NCBI GenBank assembly: GCA_035048495.1
Contig: CM068544.1
Location: 43,239,893-43,303,892 of the forward strand
DNA: 64,000 bases
DNA from: Euptelea pleiosperma
Taxonomy: Eukaryota > Streptophyta > Magnoliopsida > Ranunculales > Eupteleaceae
Reading direction: 5' to 3'
Shown here: one piece after another, positions 48,001-59,930 of the stretch
Numbering within the stretch: position 1 is the stretch's first letter
How the letters are laid out: each line of letters starts with the position of its first letter
Position numbers and translations under genes: made by a program
Notes under the pieces: model-generated
Databases searched by the model: none
What the model was told of the DNA's origin: nothing
Seen by the model: only the letters and a program-made list of their open reading frames with translations

Positions 48001-48265
48001 CACAATGGGACTAATAAAAGGTTACAAAATAGTTTAGAGACTTGGTAATGTGGCTAACATGCATGAGATTAAAAGGACACTGAAGGACATAGAGGATAAA
48101 AGACAAAGATAACGAAGAATAAGGTTGTACAGTACCCGATCTTGGAATTGGTATTGTTAACAAGTGTAACAATAAATTAGGAACAACACGATTGCGTTTA
48201 ACGAATAGATCGGGATTACTTGTCATATGATCCGAGGCTCTAGAGTCAAGGATTCATGGAGTGGA

Positions 48266-48760
48266 TGAACTATTTTTGGACTGTTTTAAGTGTGTTGCAA
48301 ATGTCAAACAAAATTAGTTCAACTACATTTTTGCTGCATAAAATCAGGGCATAACGCCCATATATTTTAAGAAAGATGAGGTTCAGATTTGATTGGGGTG
48401 ACTAACAGTTTTGATGGGTTTGAGTTGGTTGGATAAGAGGCCATTAATGACCGTTTGAAAGAATGGAGGATGAACCTTTTTTTGGTTCAGCTGGCTGAAC
48501 CTAAAACAGGAGAGTTGTTGTTGTACCAAAAGAAAAAAAAATAAGATAAAGAGGAAAGAAATCAATTTTTTTAACTCAAGTCCTTGGAAGTTTTTTTTTT
48601 TTATCGGTAAAAGAGGTAAATTAAAAAAAGAAGGGGCTGAGAGGGCACCCAAAACTGATTTCTTAGATTAACTCAAGTCCTTAGAAGATTATGGAATGAA
48701 TTTCAAATATTACAATAGTTTAAGACAAGTAACGGGCCACGAACTGCCTGAACGAGCTGA
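48266..48760. repeat. Direct repeat, copy A
   Basis: From GAACTATTTTTGGACTGTTT through GGCATAACGCCCATA, GTTGGTTGGATAAGAGG and TTTTTTAACTCAAGTCCTT to CAAATATTACAATAGTTTAA, this copy matches copy B at 50,478-50,850 closely. Copy A has an extra stretch (about 48,590-48,690, T-run and TTATCGGTAAAAGAGG) not in copy B. The repeat includes the 3' end of the HIT-zinc-finger-like fragment. Confidence 0.7.
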
Positions 48761-49175
48761 GTTCCTTCATGGCTGAGGGATATTGTTCTTGTAGAAGGCC
48801 TCAACCACCATGGTTCCCAAGGCTCTATCAGTTTGCTTAGTTCCCCTGATGCCACTGCTCTTGGAAAATGCCTCATTTCCTCCACAGACAAGTCATTGGA
48901 ATAGTTTTCAATGCAAAAACAAAGACAGCAACTACAGGAGTTCCTAAGTGAAGAATAAACCAAACCTGCACGCTCCTTCAACTACAAAAGTAACAAGGAG
49001 TACGGGAATGTGTTTATTTCAGCACTGTGGACCAGAAAAATTACGAAGGACCTACAAACTTAGCATTCTGGATATCAATGTAACCAATCATAGAGAAGAC
49101 ATAGGAAAATACCTGATAAAATCTTCTGAACAGTCTCTTCAGATAGAGTCGGATCTGTAGACGTGACTAGATTTA
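48703..49175 (-). pseudogene. Fragment of a HIT-type zinc finger (ZNHIT2-like) gene
   Basis: On the minus strand one piece (about 49,175-49,113) reads STDPTLSEETVQKILS and ends at a GT donor. A second (48,981-48,703) begins after a TTTGTAG acceptor and reads DLSVEEMRHFPRAVASGELS, KLIEPWEPWWLRPS, ARTISL-like (here TRTISL) and EGTQLVQ. This order resembles the C-terminal half of plant ZNHIT2-type HIT-finger proteins, which work with the R2TP chaperone machinery. Homology breaks off right after GTQLVQ, where the sequence becomes AVRGPLLVLNYCNI and stops. The zinc finger itself is absent. The family name is from memory and needs a search. Confidence 0.5.
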
Positions 49176-49545
49176 GTAATGATCCTTCTCATAAAACTTT
49201 TGTGAATAAAAATAAAGGTGCAAACTCTCAATCAAAACTACTAAATCTTTTACCAAATAAATGAAAACCTCTAATCTGAGTGTATAAATGTATTTTTGGG
49301 AGTCAATAATCTTGTTAAAAAAAGGCTTACTTGGTGGCAGCACCAAACATTTACCTACCCAGAAAATAAAAACTCTTCACAGGCATTTTATAAAATGGAT
49401 GTATTGTTAATTATGTTGGCAGTATTGACTATTGAGCAAAAAGAATGAAATAATAATCATATGAACACTGTTAACGTCAAAATAAAGTGAAGCGGGGAAC
49501 CAGCATGCCAGCAGACAATGTTATATCTGAGAGCCACGCTTACCG

Positions 49546-49796
49546 GGGTGCCCTTAACAACTGTGGATACATGGCCAGGAACAGTCCCTTCCATATCCGC
49601 AATCGGAGCAAGTCGTGAAAGTCCAAAGTCAGCAACCTTGGAAGTAAATTTGGAGTCCAACAATATGTTGCTGGCTTTGACATCTCGGTGGAATATTGGA
49701 GGATCTGCTTCAGTATGGAGGTAGAATATACCCTTGGCCGAACCCAACGCAATTCGTAACCTCATAGCAAAACTCGGAGGTTCTTTTGACTTAGCT
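49546..49796 (-). pseudogene. LRR receptor-like kinase exon fragment
   Basis: The minus strand encodes one kinase exon: [40 protein letters not shown] and [18 protein letters not shown], then [10 protein letters not shown]. The catalytic HRD and DFG motifs are intact. It matches the plant LRR receptor kinase subfamily of At1g06840. The exon is flanked by an ATGACAG acceptor and a GTAAGC donor, so it kept its splice sites, but the next exon (GYLDPEY and beyond) and the LRR, membrane and P-loop parts are missing. Hence a single captured or relic exon. Confidence 0.75.
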
Positions 49797-50477
49797 GTCA
49801 TATTATAAACACCATTGATTTAGAGCTCACCAAAAAAAAAAAAATGCAAGTGAAATTGTACAGCCTCAACTTATTCCCAACTGTATGAAAATGTGTTACA
49901 CAAGATATTCACAACTAGAGTTACCAAAATTAATTTATCTGACAAGCAATCATACAGAGAAACGAAAAGTGAGGCGGCTAAGTTGAAAGAATAACCAAGA
50001 TCAGTGCTAGAGATCATTGTTCAGTCTGTTTTTTGTTGTGTTGATCCATCAATTGGTAGGCATGTTATTCATGGATCAGCATGGTTCTTCGCCAATACAC
50101 GCTCATCGACCATTTGTTCCTTGTGTAAGTAGCGAGCCACATCATTGAGGGTAATGTCTGTCAAAATGTTTGTAAACATGTCAATACATCAGTGCCTAAA
50201 TAACTTGATTGTAATAGCTATTGGGTAAGGCAACATGCAAAGAAATGTGTGCAGAAAGGTCCACACAACAATGCTTGAAGGTCCTTTCAATAGGTTGCAT
50301 ATCAAGTGTTTGTAAAAAAGGTCCATGGGGATGACCAATTAATGGTAACTGCAACTCTTAGTGTAGAGCTTAGGAGTTGAAACCATAGGGTGTAGACCAA
50401 TTAAGGGTGATGTGCCCACATTTTTATGGAAAAATGCAATGGGGGTTTGGGAATATTTTTGGTGGAAGAATACGTAC

Positions 50478-50850
50478 TATTTTTGGACTGTTTTAAGTGT
50501 GTTGCAGATGTCAAAACAGAATTAGTTCAACAACATTTTTGCTGCACTAGATCAAGGCATAACGCCCATAAATTTTAAGAAAGATGAGACAGTTTTGATG
50601 GGCCTGAGTTGGTTGGATAAGAGGTCATTAATGACCGTTTGAAAAAATGGAGGAGGAACCTTAGTTTTGGTTCAGCTGGCTGAACCTAAAACAGGGGAGT
50701 CGTTGCACCAAAAGGGAAAAAAAGATAAAGAGGAAAGAAATCAATTTTTTTAACTCAAGTCCTTAGAAGATTACGGAATGAGTTTCAAATATTACAATAG
50801 TTTAAGACAAGTGATGGCCCACAAACTAGCTGAACGAGCTGAGTTCCTTC
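50478..50850. repeat. Direct repeat, copy B
   Basis: The second copy of the 48,266-48,760 repeat is in the same orientation and 2.2 kb away, with many single-base differences and a shorter middle. It brings the same EGTQLVQ-to-CNI reading-frame end, now joined to a different upstream sequence. Confidence 0.7.
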
Positions 50851-51072
50851 ACAGCTGAAGGTAGCTTTTGCTATTGCCATTGCTATGAAGGTAGAATCAA
50901 TGGTGGAATCTGTGAGGACTATTGGGTGAGGGTTGATATTTAAAGTGAGAGGAAACTTAGTAACAGTTATATTTGATGGCCAGCTTAGTGGAATCAGTTT
51001 TGAAGAACGGACAATCATAGGAGCTGATAAGCCGGGAAACTGAATCAGCCTATGGTTTGGCTTCATTTTCAT
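50785..51072 (-). pseudogene. Chimeric reading frame ending in the HIT-finger-like tail
   Basis: A 95-codon minus-strand frame begins MKMKPNHRLIQFPGLSAPMI and ends CEGTQLVQLVCGPSLVLNYC before NI and stop. The last 23 codons are the direct-repeat copy of the HIT-finger-like fragment end. The first 72 codons are from an unrelated source I do not recognise. This is a fusion at a repeat boundary; expression is unknown. Confidence 0.4.
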
Positions 51073-51349
51073 GTTTTTTGTTTTTTTCTTTTTATCATAT
51101 TTATCTGTAATAGTAAAAATACTTTAATAAGAATTATGAAACTTTAAGTTAAAATAGATATTGGTGTCTCACACAGATTTGAGGTGTCTCACATATCACT
51201 TTTAGGAAAACTGAAATGCAATCGTGTTCATACACATGTATTATAATATAATTTGTTAAACAACTATCAAACTATTGAAATAGAACTAGATAAGCACGCA
51301 TAGCCTCTTTAAATAGTCGTAAGTTTTAGTAATAAGCTAAAATTATAAA

Positions 51350-51975
51350 TGCCCAACCAAGATATGAACTTATTGTTTTGGGAATGAAGAAGCTAGAGAA
51401 GAGATTGAAATCTCCATAGAAAGTGGATGCAAGGATAGATGTTACTTGGTGATTGGACGTGATGGATAAAGACTCACACCACTTACTGTCATGCGTTGAG
51501 ATGTTCACACTGTCAAGACGGAGATCTCTCAAATTAGATAGCTTTTGAATGAGTGACTTCAAGTTGGGATCTTCAAGTTTCAACAAATGATAATAAGAAT
51601 CATTAATGGAAGAAAGATCTAGAGAAACCAACCTTGTCAAGTATGAGATTCCTAACAGAATTTGGCCAGAGAAGGTAGAATTAGAGAGGTTGAGATAGAT
51701 CAAGTTCATGAGCCAATCAAACCCGGATGGGATTAGGGAGTACCTGAAGAAGTTATCAGCTAAGTTCAGTCTGTGAAGGTGGTGAAGGCGGAAGAGACTG
51801 CTATTGGAATCAATAGTTCCAGAAAGCCAGCCACTGCTAAGATTTAGACCTATCACATGACCTATGAACTCATCGCAAGTGACACCATCCCATGAGCAAC
51901 AATCAGTACCTGACTCCCAAGATTCAACTATCGGGTAAGAAGAAGAAGAAGAAGATTCATATTCATCTATGGAAA
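51350..51975 (-). pseudogene. LRR receptor-like protein fragment
   Basis: The minus strand encodes the N-terminal part of an extracellular LRR receptor-like protein of the Cf/Ve type: a cap region with WESGTDCCSWDGVTCDE (paired cysteines), then HVIGLNLSSGWLSGTI and about four LRR units (LHRLNLADNFF, LIYLNLSNSTFSGQI, LVSLDLSS, LRDLRLDSVNIS). The frame has no signal peptide or start and degenerates after about 51,430. Intact proteins have 25 or more LRRs and a C-terminal membrane anchor, so this is a fragment. Confidence 0.75.
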
Positions 51976-52572
51976 ACTATTGCTTCATATTCATCTATGG
52001 AAAACTGTTGGTTCTGATCTTTGAAATTCAACACCCATCGGACCCCATACCACACGTAATCAATCTTACACTATAGAGTAACAACCCCTTTAGTTTTTCT
52101 GATTAACCCCTTAAACAACACCCCTTATGTTTAAGCTTTATCGGGATTAGTGATTCAACATAGGGTCCTAGCGTTAGTATTGTTTGTTTTTCGGCCACAA
52201 TTTGTGAGTCCCAACCCTAATGGAGCGTCTTCTCGAGAACACGTATTTCTAGCCCTTAGAAAGTGTACAAATCGTGCAAAGATTGGATATCTATGCCAAA
52301 ACGTTTACATGATTGGATTATTGTAACAAACCATCTATTCTTATGGGTACTTTTCTAAATTGTTTAGTGTATATTTTTTATAATATGCATCTCTTTTATG
52401 TTACAATGTGATTCAGCACATCTTTTTTTGTCTTCCTACTTTTTAAGCCATTTGCAAAAAACAAACAAAATTCTAGAATATAATATAAACGAACAACATA
52501 ATGAGTTAATGTATAATTCTGCAGAAAGAACCTTTGTCTTTCTCAAGATAAGGATAATAGGTTTCACAAAAA

Positions 52573-55500
52573 ATGACCTCACATTATGCTCGATTGAATC
52601 GTGGACAAAGAGAACTCTACATTCAAAGAGTACGAGAAAGGAAAAGGAGGATAGTTAATAGTGCTGAGGAAGCCGTACATCGAACCGAGAGTACTAATCA
52701 TAATACAACTAGGAGACAAAGAATTGAATGGTTGCTTTCAGCTCGATTAAACTCATATCAATCTGAAGGTTAGTAGAAAGTACTTATATAATTACTTTTT
52801 TATCATGTACATAACAACTTAATCATTTCCTTACTGAACTTATATCTAATGTTCTTTTTTAGGTCAAACTTTATACGAACCAACGTGTTCTCCATTACAT
52901 AAGTTAGAGAACACTCCCCGTTGTGTCCATTGTGGAGCGAAGAAATTTCAATACGAACCACCAACATTCTGTTGCTACAATGGTCAAATCAAACTGGCTG
53001 AGGTTCAGGTTCCACAAGAGTTATACGATTTATTCACATCTATTTCTGATGAAGCAATTGAATTCCGAAAGCATATTCGAGCTTATAATAGTATTTTTTC
53101 ATTCACATCTTTTGGAGTTAATTTAGATAAGGATCTTGCAACAACAAGAAGAGGTGTATATACATTTCGTGCGCAAGGGCAAATATATCATGATCTACCA
53201 GCATTGATGCCAGAACAAAACGGTCCATGCTACTTCCAGTTGTATTTCTATGATACTAATAATGAACTCCAAAATAGAATGAGAATACTACAGGATGTGA
53301 ATCTGAACGAGGGAATAGTGGATAAACTTATGAAAGTTCTTGAAGGAAATCCATATGCACAATTCTTGCGCAGCTTAAAGGATTTTTCTTCATTGGAGAA
53401 TTTTCAAATTAGTATTACAAAAGATGTGAGACTAGATCAACGAGTTTACAACTCACCATCATCAGACCAAGTTGCTGCTATATGGGTTGAAGGAAATAAT
53501 CCTAATGTAATACTTCAGAGAGATATAGTAGTCCATGCACAGTCCGGTCATAGACACAGAGTAAAACATTACTTTGGCTGTTATGATCCATTACAATATC
53601 CTCTACTATTTCCTAAAGGAGAAGTTGGATGGCATCAAAATATAAAAAAAAAAAGTTCTTTGGATCACGCTGAAGATGCTACCGAGATACAAATTAACAC
53701 CATTTCAGCAGCACCGATTTTTACATCTACTCCAGATATTTTCGAGCGAGAACAAGAAGGTAATAAAATAGATCAATATTTTTTTTCCAAAGTCATATTC
53801 ATAAAATAGTAATGTACACGTCAATAATTGCATTCTATGCAAACTTTTAATTATTTTTCATTTTTATTATATGAAACATAGATGTCGAACGTGAAAGCTC
53901 TGGGAAAGTCTCATGCCGAGAGTACTATTCGTACAAGCTGCAGATTAGAGAAAATACAAAGTCCACGCTTTTATTAGCCAGCCGTTTATTGCAACAATAT
54001 GCCGTGGATATGTACATAAAGCTTGAAACAACTAGGCTAGACTACTATCGAAAACAACAATCAAAAATCAGAGCTGAATTGTACCAAGGGATAGTAGATA
54101 GCGTGACAGCTGGTGAAACTAGAGCAAGCCAAGTCGGCCAAAGGATAGTCTTACCTGGATCTTTTGTTGGTGGCCCTCGAGACATGCGTCGCAGGTATCT
54201 CGATGCAATGGCATTAGTCCAACGATTTGGAAAGCCAGATCTCTTCATAACGATGACATGCAATCCTGAATGGAAGGAAATTAAAGATGAACTAGAAGAA
54301 GGACAACTTCCTCAAGATAGGCCTGATTTGACTGCAAGGATATTTCGAGGAAAATTACAAGACTTAAAGGACCAACTCTTTAAGAAGGAAATATTTGGGA
54401 AAGTTGCAGCGCACGTTCATGTGATCGAATTCCAAAAAAGAGGACTCCCACACGCACATATGTTAATAATATTGCAGCCTGGATTTAAGATCACGACTCC
54501 AGATCAGTACGATAGCTTTGTATGTGCAGAGATTCCAGATGAGCAAGAATATCCGCACCTCAACGGAATGGTTGTTAAACATATGATGCATGGCCCTTGT
54601 GGGGACTTGAATAAACAAAACCCTTGCATGGTAAATGGAGAGTGCAAAAATCATTACCCTCGAGCGTTTTCGTCGAAAACAACGCAAGGAAAAGATGCAT
54701 ATCCAATTTATAGAAGAAGGAATAACAAGTTCCAGGTGAGAGTGCGGAATAAAATATTGGATAATAGATGGGTAGTACCTTATAATCCATATCTTCTCAC
54801 AAGATACAACTGCCACATAAATGTTGAGATATGCTCCGGTTTGAAAGCAGTTAAATATCTATATAAGTATATATACAAAGGCCACGATAGGGTCACTGTT
54901 TATATTGGCTTACCTGATGGAGTCAACACTATAGACGAGATTCAACAATTCCAAGACGCAAGATGGGTATCGGCACAAGAATCGATGTGGAGAATTTATG
55001 AATTTCACTTGAACGAAATATATCCACCAATCATAAACTTGCAGCTACACCTGCCAAACAAACAATCTGTTTGTTATTGGGAGAATCAAAATCTAGAGCA
55101 TGTAATTCTTTGGGATCATGTTTGTAGAACAATGCTTACAGAATTCTTCAAAACATGTTCTACAGACAGTGAGGCAAAGACTTTTTTGTACAGGCAATTC
55201 CCCGAACATTATGTATGGAATAAGCAGGCAAAATGTTGGACTAAAAGGAAAAAAGGGCAGGTGATTGGTCGTGTCAACGGAGCAAATCCTATAGAAGGAG
55301 AAAGATACTATTTGAGGCTATTACTAAATCATATAAGAGGCCCAACATCGTTCGAGGATTTGTTGACTGTTGATAATGTGCTGTACTTATCCTTTAAAGA
55401 GTCTGCTCAAAAGAGAGGGTTTTTAGAATCCGATGATAGCATCTCAGAATGTCTAAATGAAGCAACTACATTTCAAATGCCTCTAGCACTTCGAAGGTTA

Positions 55501-57198
55501 TTCGCAACTATATTGGTTTACTGCGAACCCTCCGATGTAATGAAACTATGGGAAGACTACTTTGAAGCCATGTCCGAAGACTTCAAAAGAATCCACGAGG
55601 AGTCCACAGAAACACGAGCATCAAGCACGTTAAAGAGCATCAACTTCTTCTTAGAAAGCATGGGGAAAAGCATTCGAGATTATGACTTGCCTGCTTTACA
55701 TTCCGATTCAGCTGAAGCTGGATATTCATATTCAAGAGAAATTGCAGATGAAATGACCATAGAAATTCCACAAATGGACTATTCTGCATCATTGAACTTG
55801 AACCAAGAACAAGAGGCTGCATATCGAATTATATTGGATCGAGTCAATTCTAATAAATCCGGAGTATTTTTTGTTGATGGTCCGGGAGGAACCGGGAAAA
55901 CATATCTCTATCGTGCTCTGTTAGCCAATGTAAGATCCAAAGGTATGATAGCACTTGCAACAGCAACATCAGGTGTAGCAGCTGCAATAATGCCGGGAGG
56001 TAGAACTGCGCATTCACGTTTCAAGATTCCAATCCTTGCCAATGAGACAAGCTTATGTAATATATCAAAACAAAGTAGCACTGCAGAACTACTACGTAGA
56101 GCAAAACTTATTGTATGGGATGAAGCACCAATGGCAAAGAGATATGCCATCGAGACACTCGACAGGACTTTAAAAGACATAATGAACAACAACAATCTGT
56201 TTGGAGGAAAAGTTATCATTTTCGGAGGAGACTTTCGACAAGTACTACCAGTCGTTCGTCGTGGTACAAGGGCCGAAACTGTTAATGCAAGTTTAGTAAG
56301 ATCATACCTTTGGAATCATATGGAAAAACTAAGCTTGACAACAAATATGAGAGCAAGGACAGACCCAAATTTCAGTGATTTTCTTCTTCGAGTTGGGAAC
56401 GGAGACGAACCGGTAATAAACGATGATATGATTCTTATTCCAAATGCAATGGTAATCAAGTACAACCATGATGAGTTATCTGAAAGTCGTCTAATTAACA
56501 GCATATTTCCCTCATTACAGCAAAATGCGCACTTACCAGAGTATATGACTAATCGTGCAATTCTTGCAACAAGAAATGAAGATGTTGACAAGCTTAATGA
56601 GAAGTTAATTACGATATTTCCAGGCGATAGTAGAACGTTCAATAGCTATGATGAAGCAGTTGACGATACGCACAATTACTACCAAGAAGAGTTTCTGAAC
56701 TCTTTGATGCCTAATGGTCTACCTCCACATAAGCTACATCTCAAAATAAACTGCCCTATCATGCTTCTAAGAAATTTGGATCCATCAAATGGTTTATGCA
56801 ATGGAACAAGAATGGTATGCAAAAGTTATGGTGATAACGTTATTCATGCAGAAATAACAATCGGCCAACATGCTGGGAAACATGTCCTACTTCCCAGAAT
56901 ACCACTTTCACCTGCTGAAAATGAAGGTTATCCTTTCCAATTCAAAAGAAAGCAATTTCCGATACGATTATGCTTCGCAATGACCATAAACAAATCGCAG
57001 GGTCAAACGATACCACATGTCGGTGTTTACTTACCGCAACATGTCTTCTCCCATGGCCAATTATATGTCGCTCTATCACGAGGAACTTCAATGTCGACAA
57101 CAAAAGTTTTAGTCATGATGGAAAAGTCGAACAACAAAAAAGGAACATACACAAAAAATGTGGTCTACAAAGAAGTACTCTCATCTCGCAGGTATTAA
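52573..57198 (+). CDS. Helitron RepHel: rolling-circle replication initiator and helicase
   Basis: The Helitron transposase: it nicks and joins single strands and unwinds DNA for rolling-circle-like transposition. Three exons join in frame, 52,573-52,768, 52,863-53,759 and 53,882-57,198, giving 1,469 residues with no stop or frameshift. In order: a Lys/Arg-rich N-terminus (MTSHYARLNRGQREL); a cysteine-rich zinc-binding-like segment (CSPLH..RCVHCGAKK); the Rep domain with FITMTCNPEW (about 486), the two-histidine motif GLPHAHML (about 552) and the two-tyrosine motif KYLYKYIYKG (about 688); then a PIF1-type helicase with GPGGTGKT (about 1030), VWDEAP (about 1109), GGDFRQVLPV (about 1146) and the C-terminal MTINKSQGQT and YVALSRGTS motifs. 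The start is the first ATG of the open frame. An alternative splice at the 3' end is possible (see findings). The RPA-like gene follows in the same orientation. Confidence 0.9.
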
Positions 57199-57451
57199 CA
57201 TCAATATATTTATTCAAATCATATTTATACTTTTTTCCGTATTAGTCTACTAAATAAATATGACACTCTCAATTCATAAGTTCTAAATACAATTCTTCAT
57301 ATTGAAATATGTGCTCAAATTATAATCACATGATATTTACTCATCATATCACAATATTGTTACAATTTAAAATTTTATATAATTACTTCCTACAAATAAA
57401 TACTTATTCTCAAATCAAACTAATTTTGCAGACAACAAAGTGAGACTGACG

Positions 57452-59489
57452 ATGTCTAATGACGAAGATCTAACTGCTCAACCGTTGCCAATAAATAAAC
57501 TGCAAAAATTTCAGAAGATTTGGCTTATTAAGGTCAAGGTTCTCCGAAGAGGTTCAATATATACTTATAGCAACAGTAAAGGAACTGGTGAAATTTGGAA
57601 ACTCATCTTGATGGATGATGAGGTTAGCTAAACACTCATAATTATTTTATTTCATTTAAACTTAATATAATTATTATTACTTAATGTATAATAATAAAAT
57701 ATTACTTCACAATATTATCTTTGCAGGGAACGAAAATACAAGCTGTCATGTTCAACGACGCGGTCGCAAAGTTCAGATATCAATTCATAAAAGATACAAC
57801 TTATTTCATTTCTAATGGAGTGGTCAAGGCCGTAAATCCTAAGTACTCCAATGTTCATAATGAAATTGAGTTGTCACTGACAGTGTTTACTGATGTGAAA
57901 GAAGCAGAAACTGAAGTAATCTCTCATACTCACTCATACGATTTCATTCCATTTAAAGAAGCAATTACACGAGGAGATTCAAATACACCATTCGGTAAGT
58001 ATGTTCAAATATATAGTAAGAATTACATGTACCAATATCAAAAATTTAATACTGACAAATTTCAAATATAATATTTTTCTCAGATGTTATTGGTTTTGTA
58101 ATAAATGTCAAGCCACTATTTCATGCGAAGAAAATGGGAGATGGTTCAACATCTAAGATGCGAGAAATAATAATAAAAAATACAGAGTACATTTTAAACA
58201 AACTACTTTTTCTTTAATTATTTTTCTATCTTATATCATAATCAATTAATAAATTTTATTCTTTCTTTTACAGATCGGACTCTATACAATTGACCTTATG
58301 GGGGGATTTGGCAGAAAATGAAGGACAACTTCTTGAACAAATTGTTGCAGAGAAACCAATAATTGCATTATCAAAAGGAAAGGGAACAATATACGAGGGT
58401 ATTATAATAGATATAAATTCTTACATCAAACAAATTTTATAATTTTTTTAATTTATTGACATTTTTCCTTTTTATCTTTTAGGTGAATTTCGAGTTTCAA
58501 CAATTCAAGTTACAACTATACAAATTAATCCTGAAATGGAAGAAGCAAAAATTATGCGAGAATGGTATCTTATAAAAATATGTCTATCGATTTAATAGGT
58601 AATTGTTATCATAAATGTACGAATATTGATATAATTTATACAAAAATAAACATGCAGGTTAACCTCTTTTTTAGAGAGTGCCAATGAAGAACAATTTTCC
58701 TCACCCAAAAAAAAAATAAGGAATGCTGAAGAAGTCACAATTAATGAGATCATTAAAGGAGCAACGTCTACAACACAAGTATAAAAAGTTTAATATTTGT
58801 TTTATTCATCAATATATTGATATAAAATTATACTTATACTTTCATTTAATGTTCAGAAATACTTTTGCTCTTTCAAAGCGATGATTCTTAATATCGAAAA
58901 TAAGGAGGAACCATGGTATGATGCTTGCAAAATATGCAACAGTAAGGTTAAGATCACTGAAGCTGGAATTGAATGCTATAGATGTAAATCAAATAGTACT
59001 GAATATACACAAAGGTAAACTTCCATATCCATATATTTATTTTTTCTCCAAAAAAATTACTCACTTTTAAATTTTTTGTAGGTATCTCCTTAAATTGGTT
59101 GTATCAGACAACATCTCAACTGCTTTGATTACTCTCTTCAATGAAGCGGAAATACTAATTGGTTGTCCAGTTTCTAAATATATTGAATGTTTCAAACAGG
59201 TATACAAAATATCATTATGTTAAATTTCATTAAATATTAAAATCATAATAATAACTTTGTTTTTATGTTATAACAGAAAAAGATGCAATGCAAGTTCTAC
59301 AGGAAGTTGATTTTATGCACTGGGAAGAATTATCAATTCTTTATAAAAGTCCGCAAAATTAATGAGAATGATCGATCGTTGGGGCGTTTCGTTGCGGAAC
59401 AAGTGGAAGAGATTGAAGATTCTGAATCTGAATCAAATGAAAATAACGACCAACCATTAAGAAAAAGAAACAAAATACAAAACAATTGA
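57452..59489 (+). CDS. Helitron-encoded RPA1-like single-strand DNA-binding protein
   Basis: An accessory protein of plant Helitrons, related to the large subunit of replication protein A and presumed to coat single-stranded DNA during transposition. Nine exons join in frame: 57452-57622, 57727-57994, 58084-58186, 58274-58398, 58483-58564, 58658-58778, 58857-59014, 59082-59199, 59277-59489; 1,359 nt, 452 residues. All introns are GT-AG and short. OB-fold features: WLIKVKVLRRGSIYTY then WKLILMDDEG, followed by the second fold with DVIGFVINVKPL and SDSIQLTLWGDLAENEG. The C-terminal fold carries a zinc ribbon CKIC...CYRC in exon 7. The C-terminus is acidic then basic (EEIEDSESESNE, LRKRNKIQNN). 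The start ATG lies 254 bases after the RepHel stop. The frame is intact, so the element may be recently active. Confidence 0.88.
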
Positions 59490-59866
59490 AATTGTCTTCT
59501 TTTTATCACTTTGTTTTTCTAGACATTAACTTTCCAAACATATAACTTTGTTCAATTTATTACATTTCGATTTAATTTATCATATCGGTACGATTACCAA
59601 AGCTAATTGTTAGATTTAATTTATCATATTAGTCCGATTGACAAACCTAATGCAGGATTTGCCAAGATAGTTTAATGATGACCATTAATCAATGTCATGT
59701 TTTACATCCAACGCCTTGGTTAAAAATCAATATTCAAATGCTCAAATGTGACGATGAAGGATAGTCAACCTTTAATTTATTAGTTTTTATTTTTATTTTT
59801 AGTGGATTAATTGTATACTTTCAGTTGATCATTAATGTACATATCTTCATTCCAAATATAACTATC

Positions 59867-59895
59867 CACGTGCAACGCACGTGTGCACCTACTAG
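59867..59895 (+). terminator. Helitron 3' terminus: hairpin plus CTAG
   Basis: A perfect 7-bp inverted repeat, CACGTGC and GCACGTG with loop AAC, is followed by 8 bases and CTAG; the next base is T. This is the signal at which the RepHel protein ends strand transfer; it is not a transcription terminator in the usual sense. Confidence 0.85.
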
Positions 59896-59930
59896 TCTAA
59901 TATGTGTGCGCATACTTGATCCTTCTGATA

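Larger units (their letters stand above)
45709..59895 (+). mobile_element. Putative 14.2-kb autonomous Helitron with captured gene fragments
   Basis: The 3' end is certain: a perfect 7-bp hairpin CACGTGC-AAC-GCACGTG (59,867-59,883), then TGCACCTACTAG ending 59,895 and followed by T. The element encodes RepHel and an RPA1-like protein, both intact. The 5' end is inferred: TCTATACTACTTC at 45,709 after A has the right form (compare TCTATACTAAAG at 23,319), and I found no other Helitron 3' end between it and the coding region. The interior 46-52.5 kb holds antisense fragments of host genes, as is usual for gene-capturing Helitrons. Alternatively, the true 5' end is closer to 52.5 kb and the fragments belong to the host. 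Confidence 0.55.

Noticed and set aside
49546..49796. Functional receptor kinase gene
   Set aside because: Only one exon with the HRD and DFG motifs is present; the P-loop, the extracellular and membrane parts and the following exons are absent.
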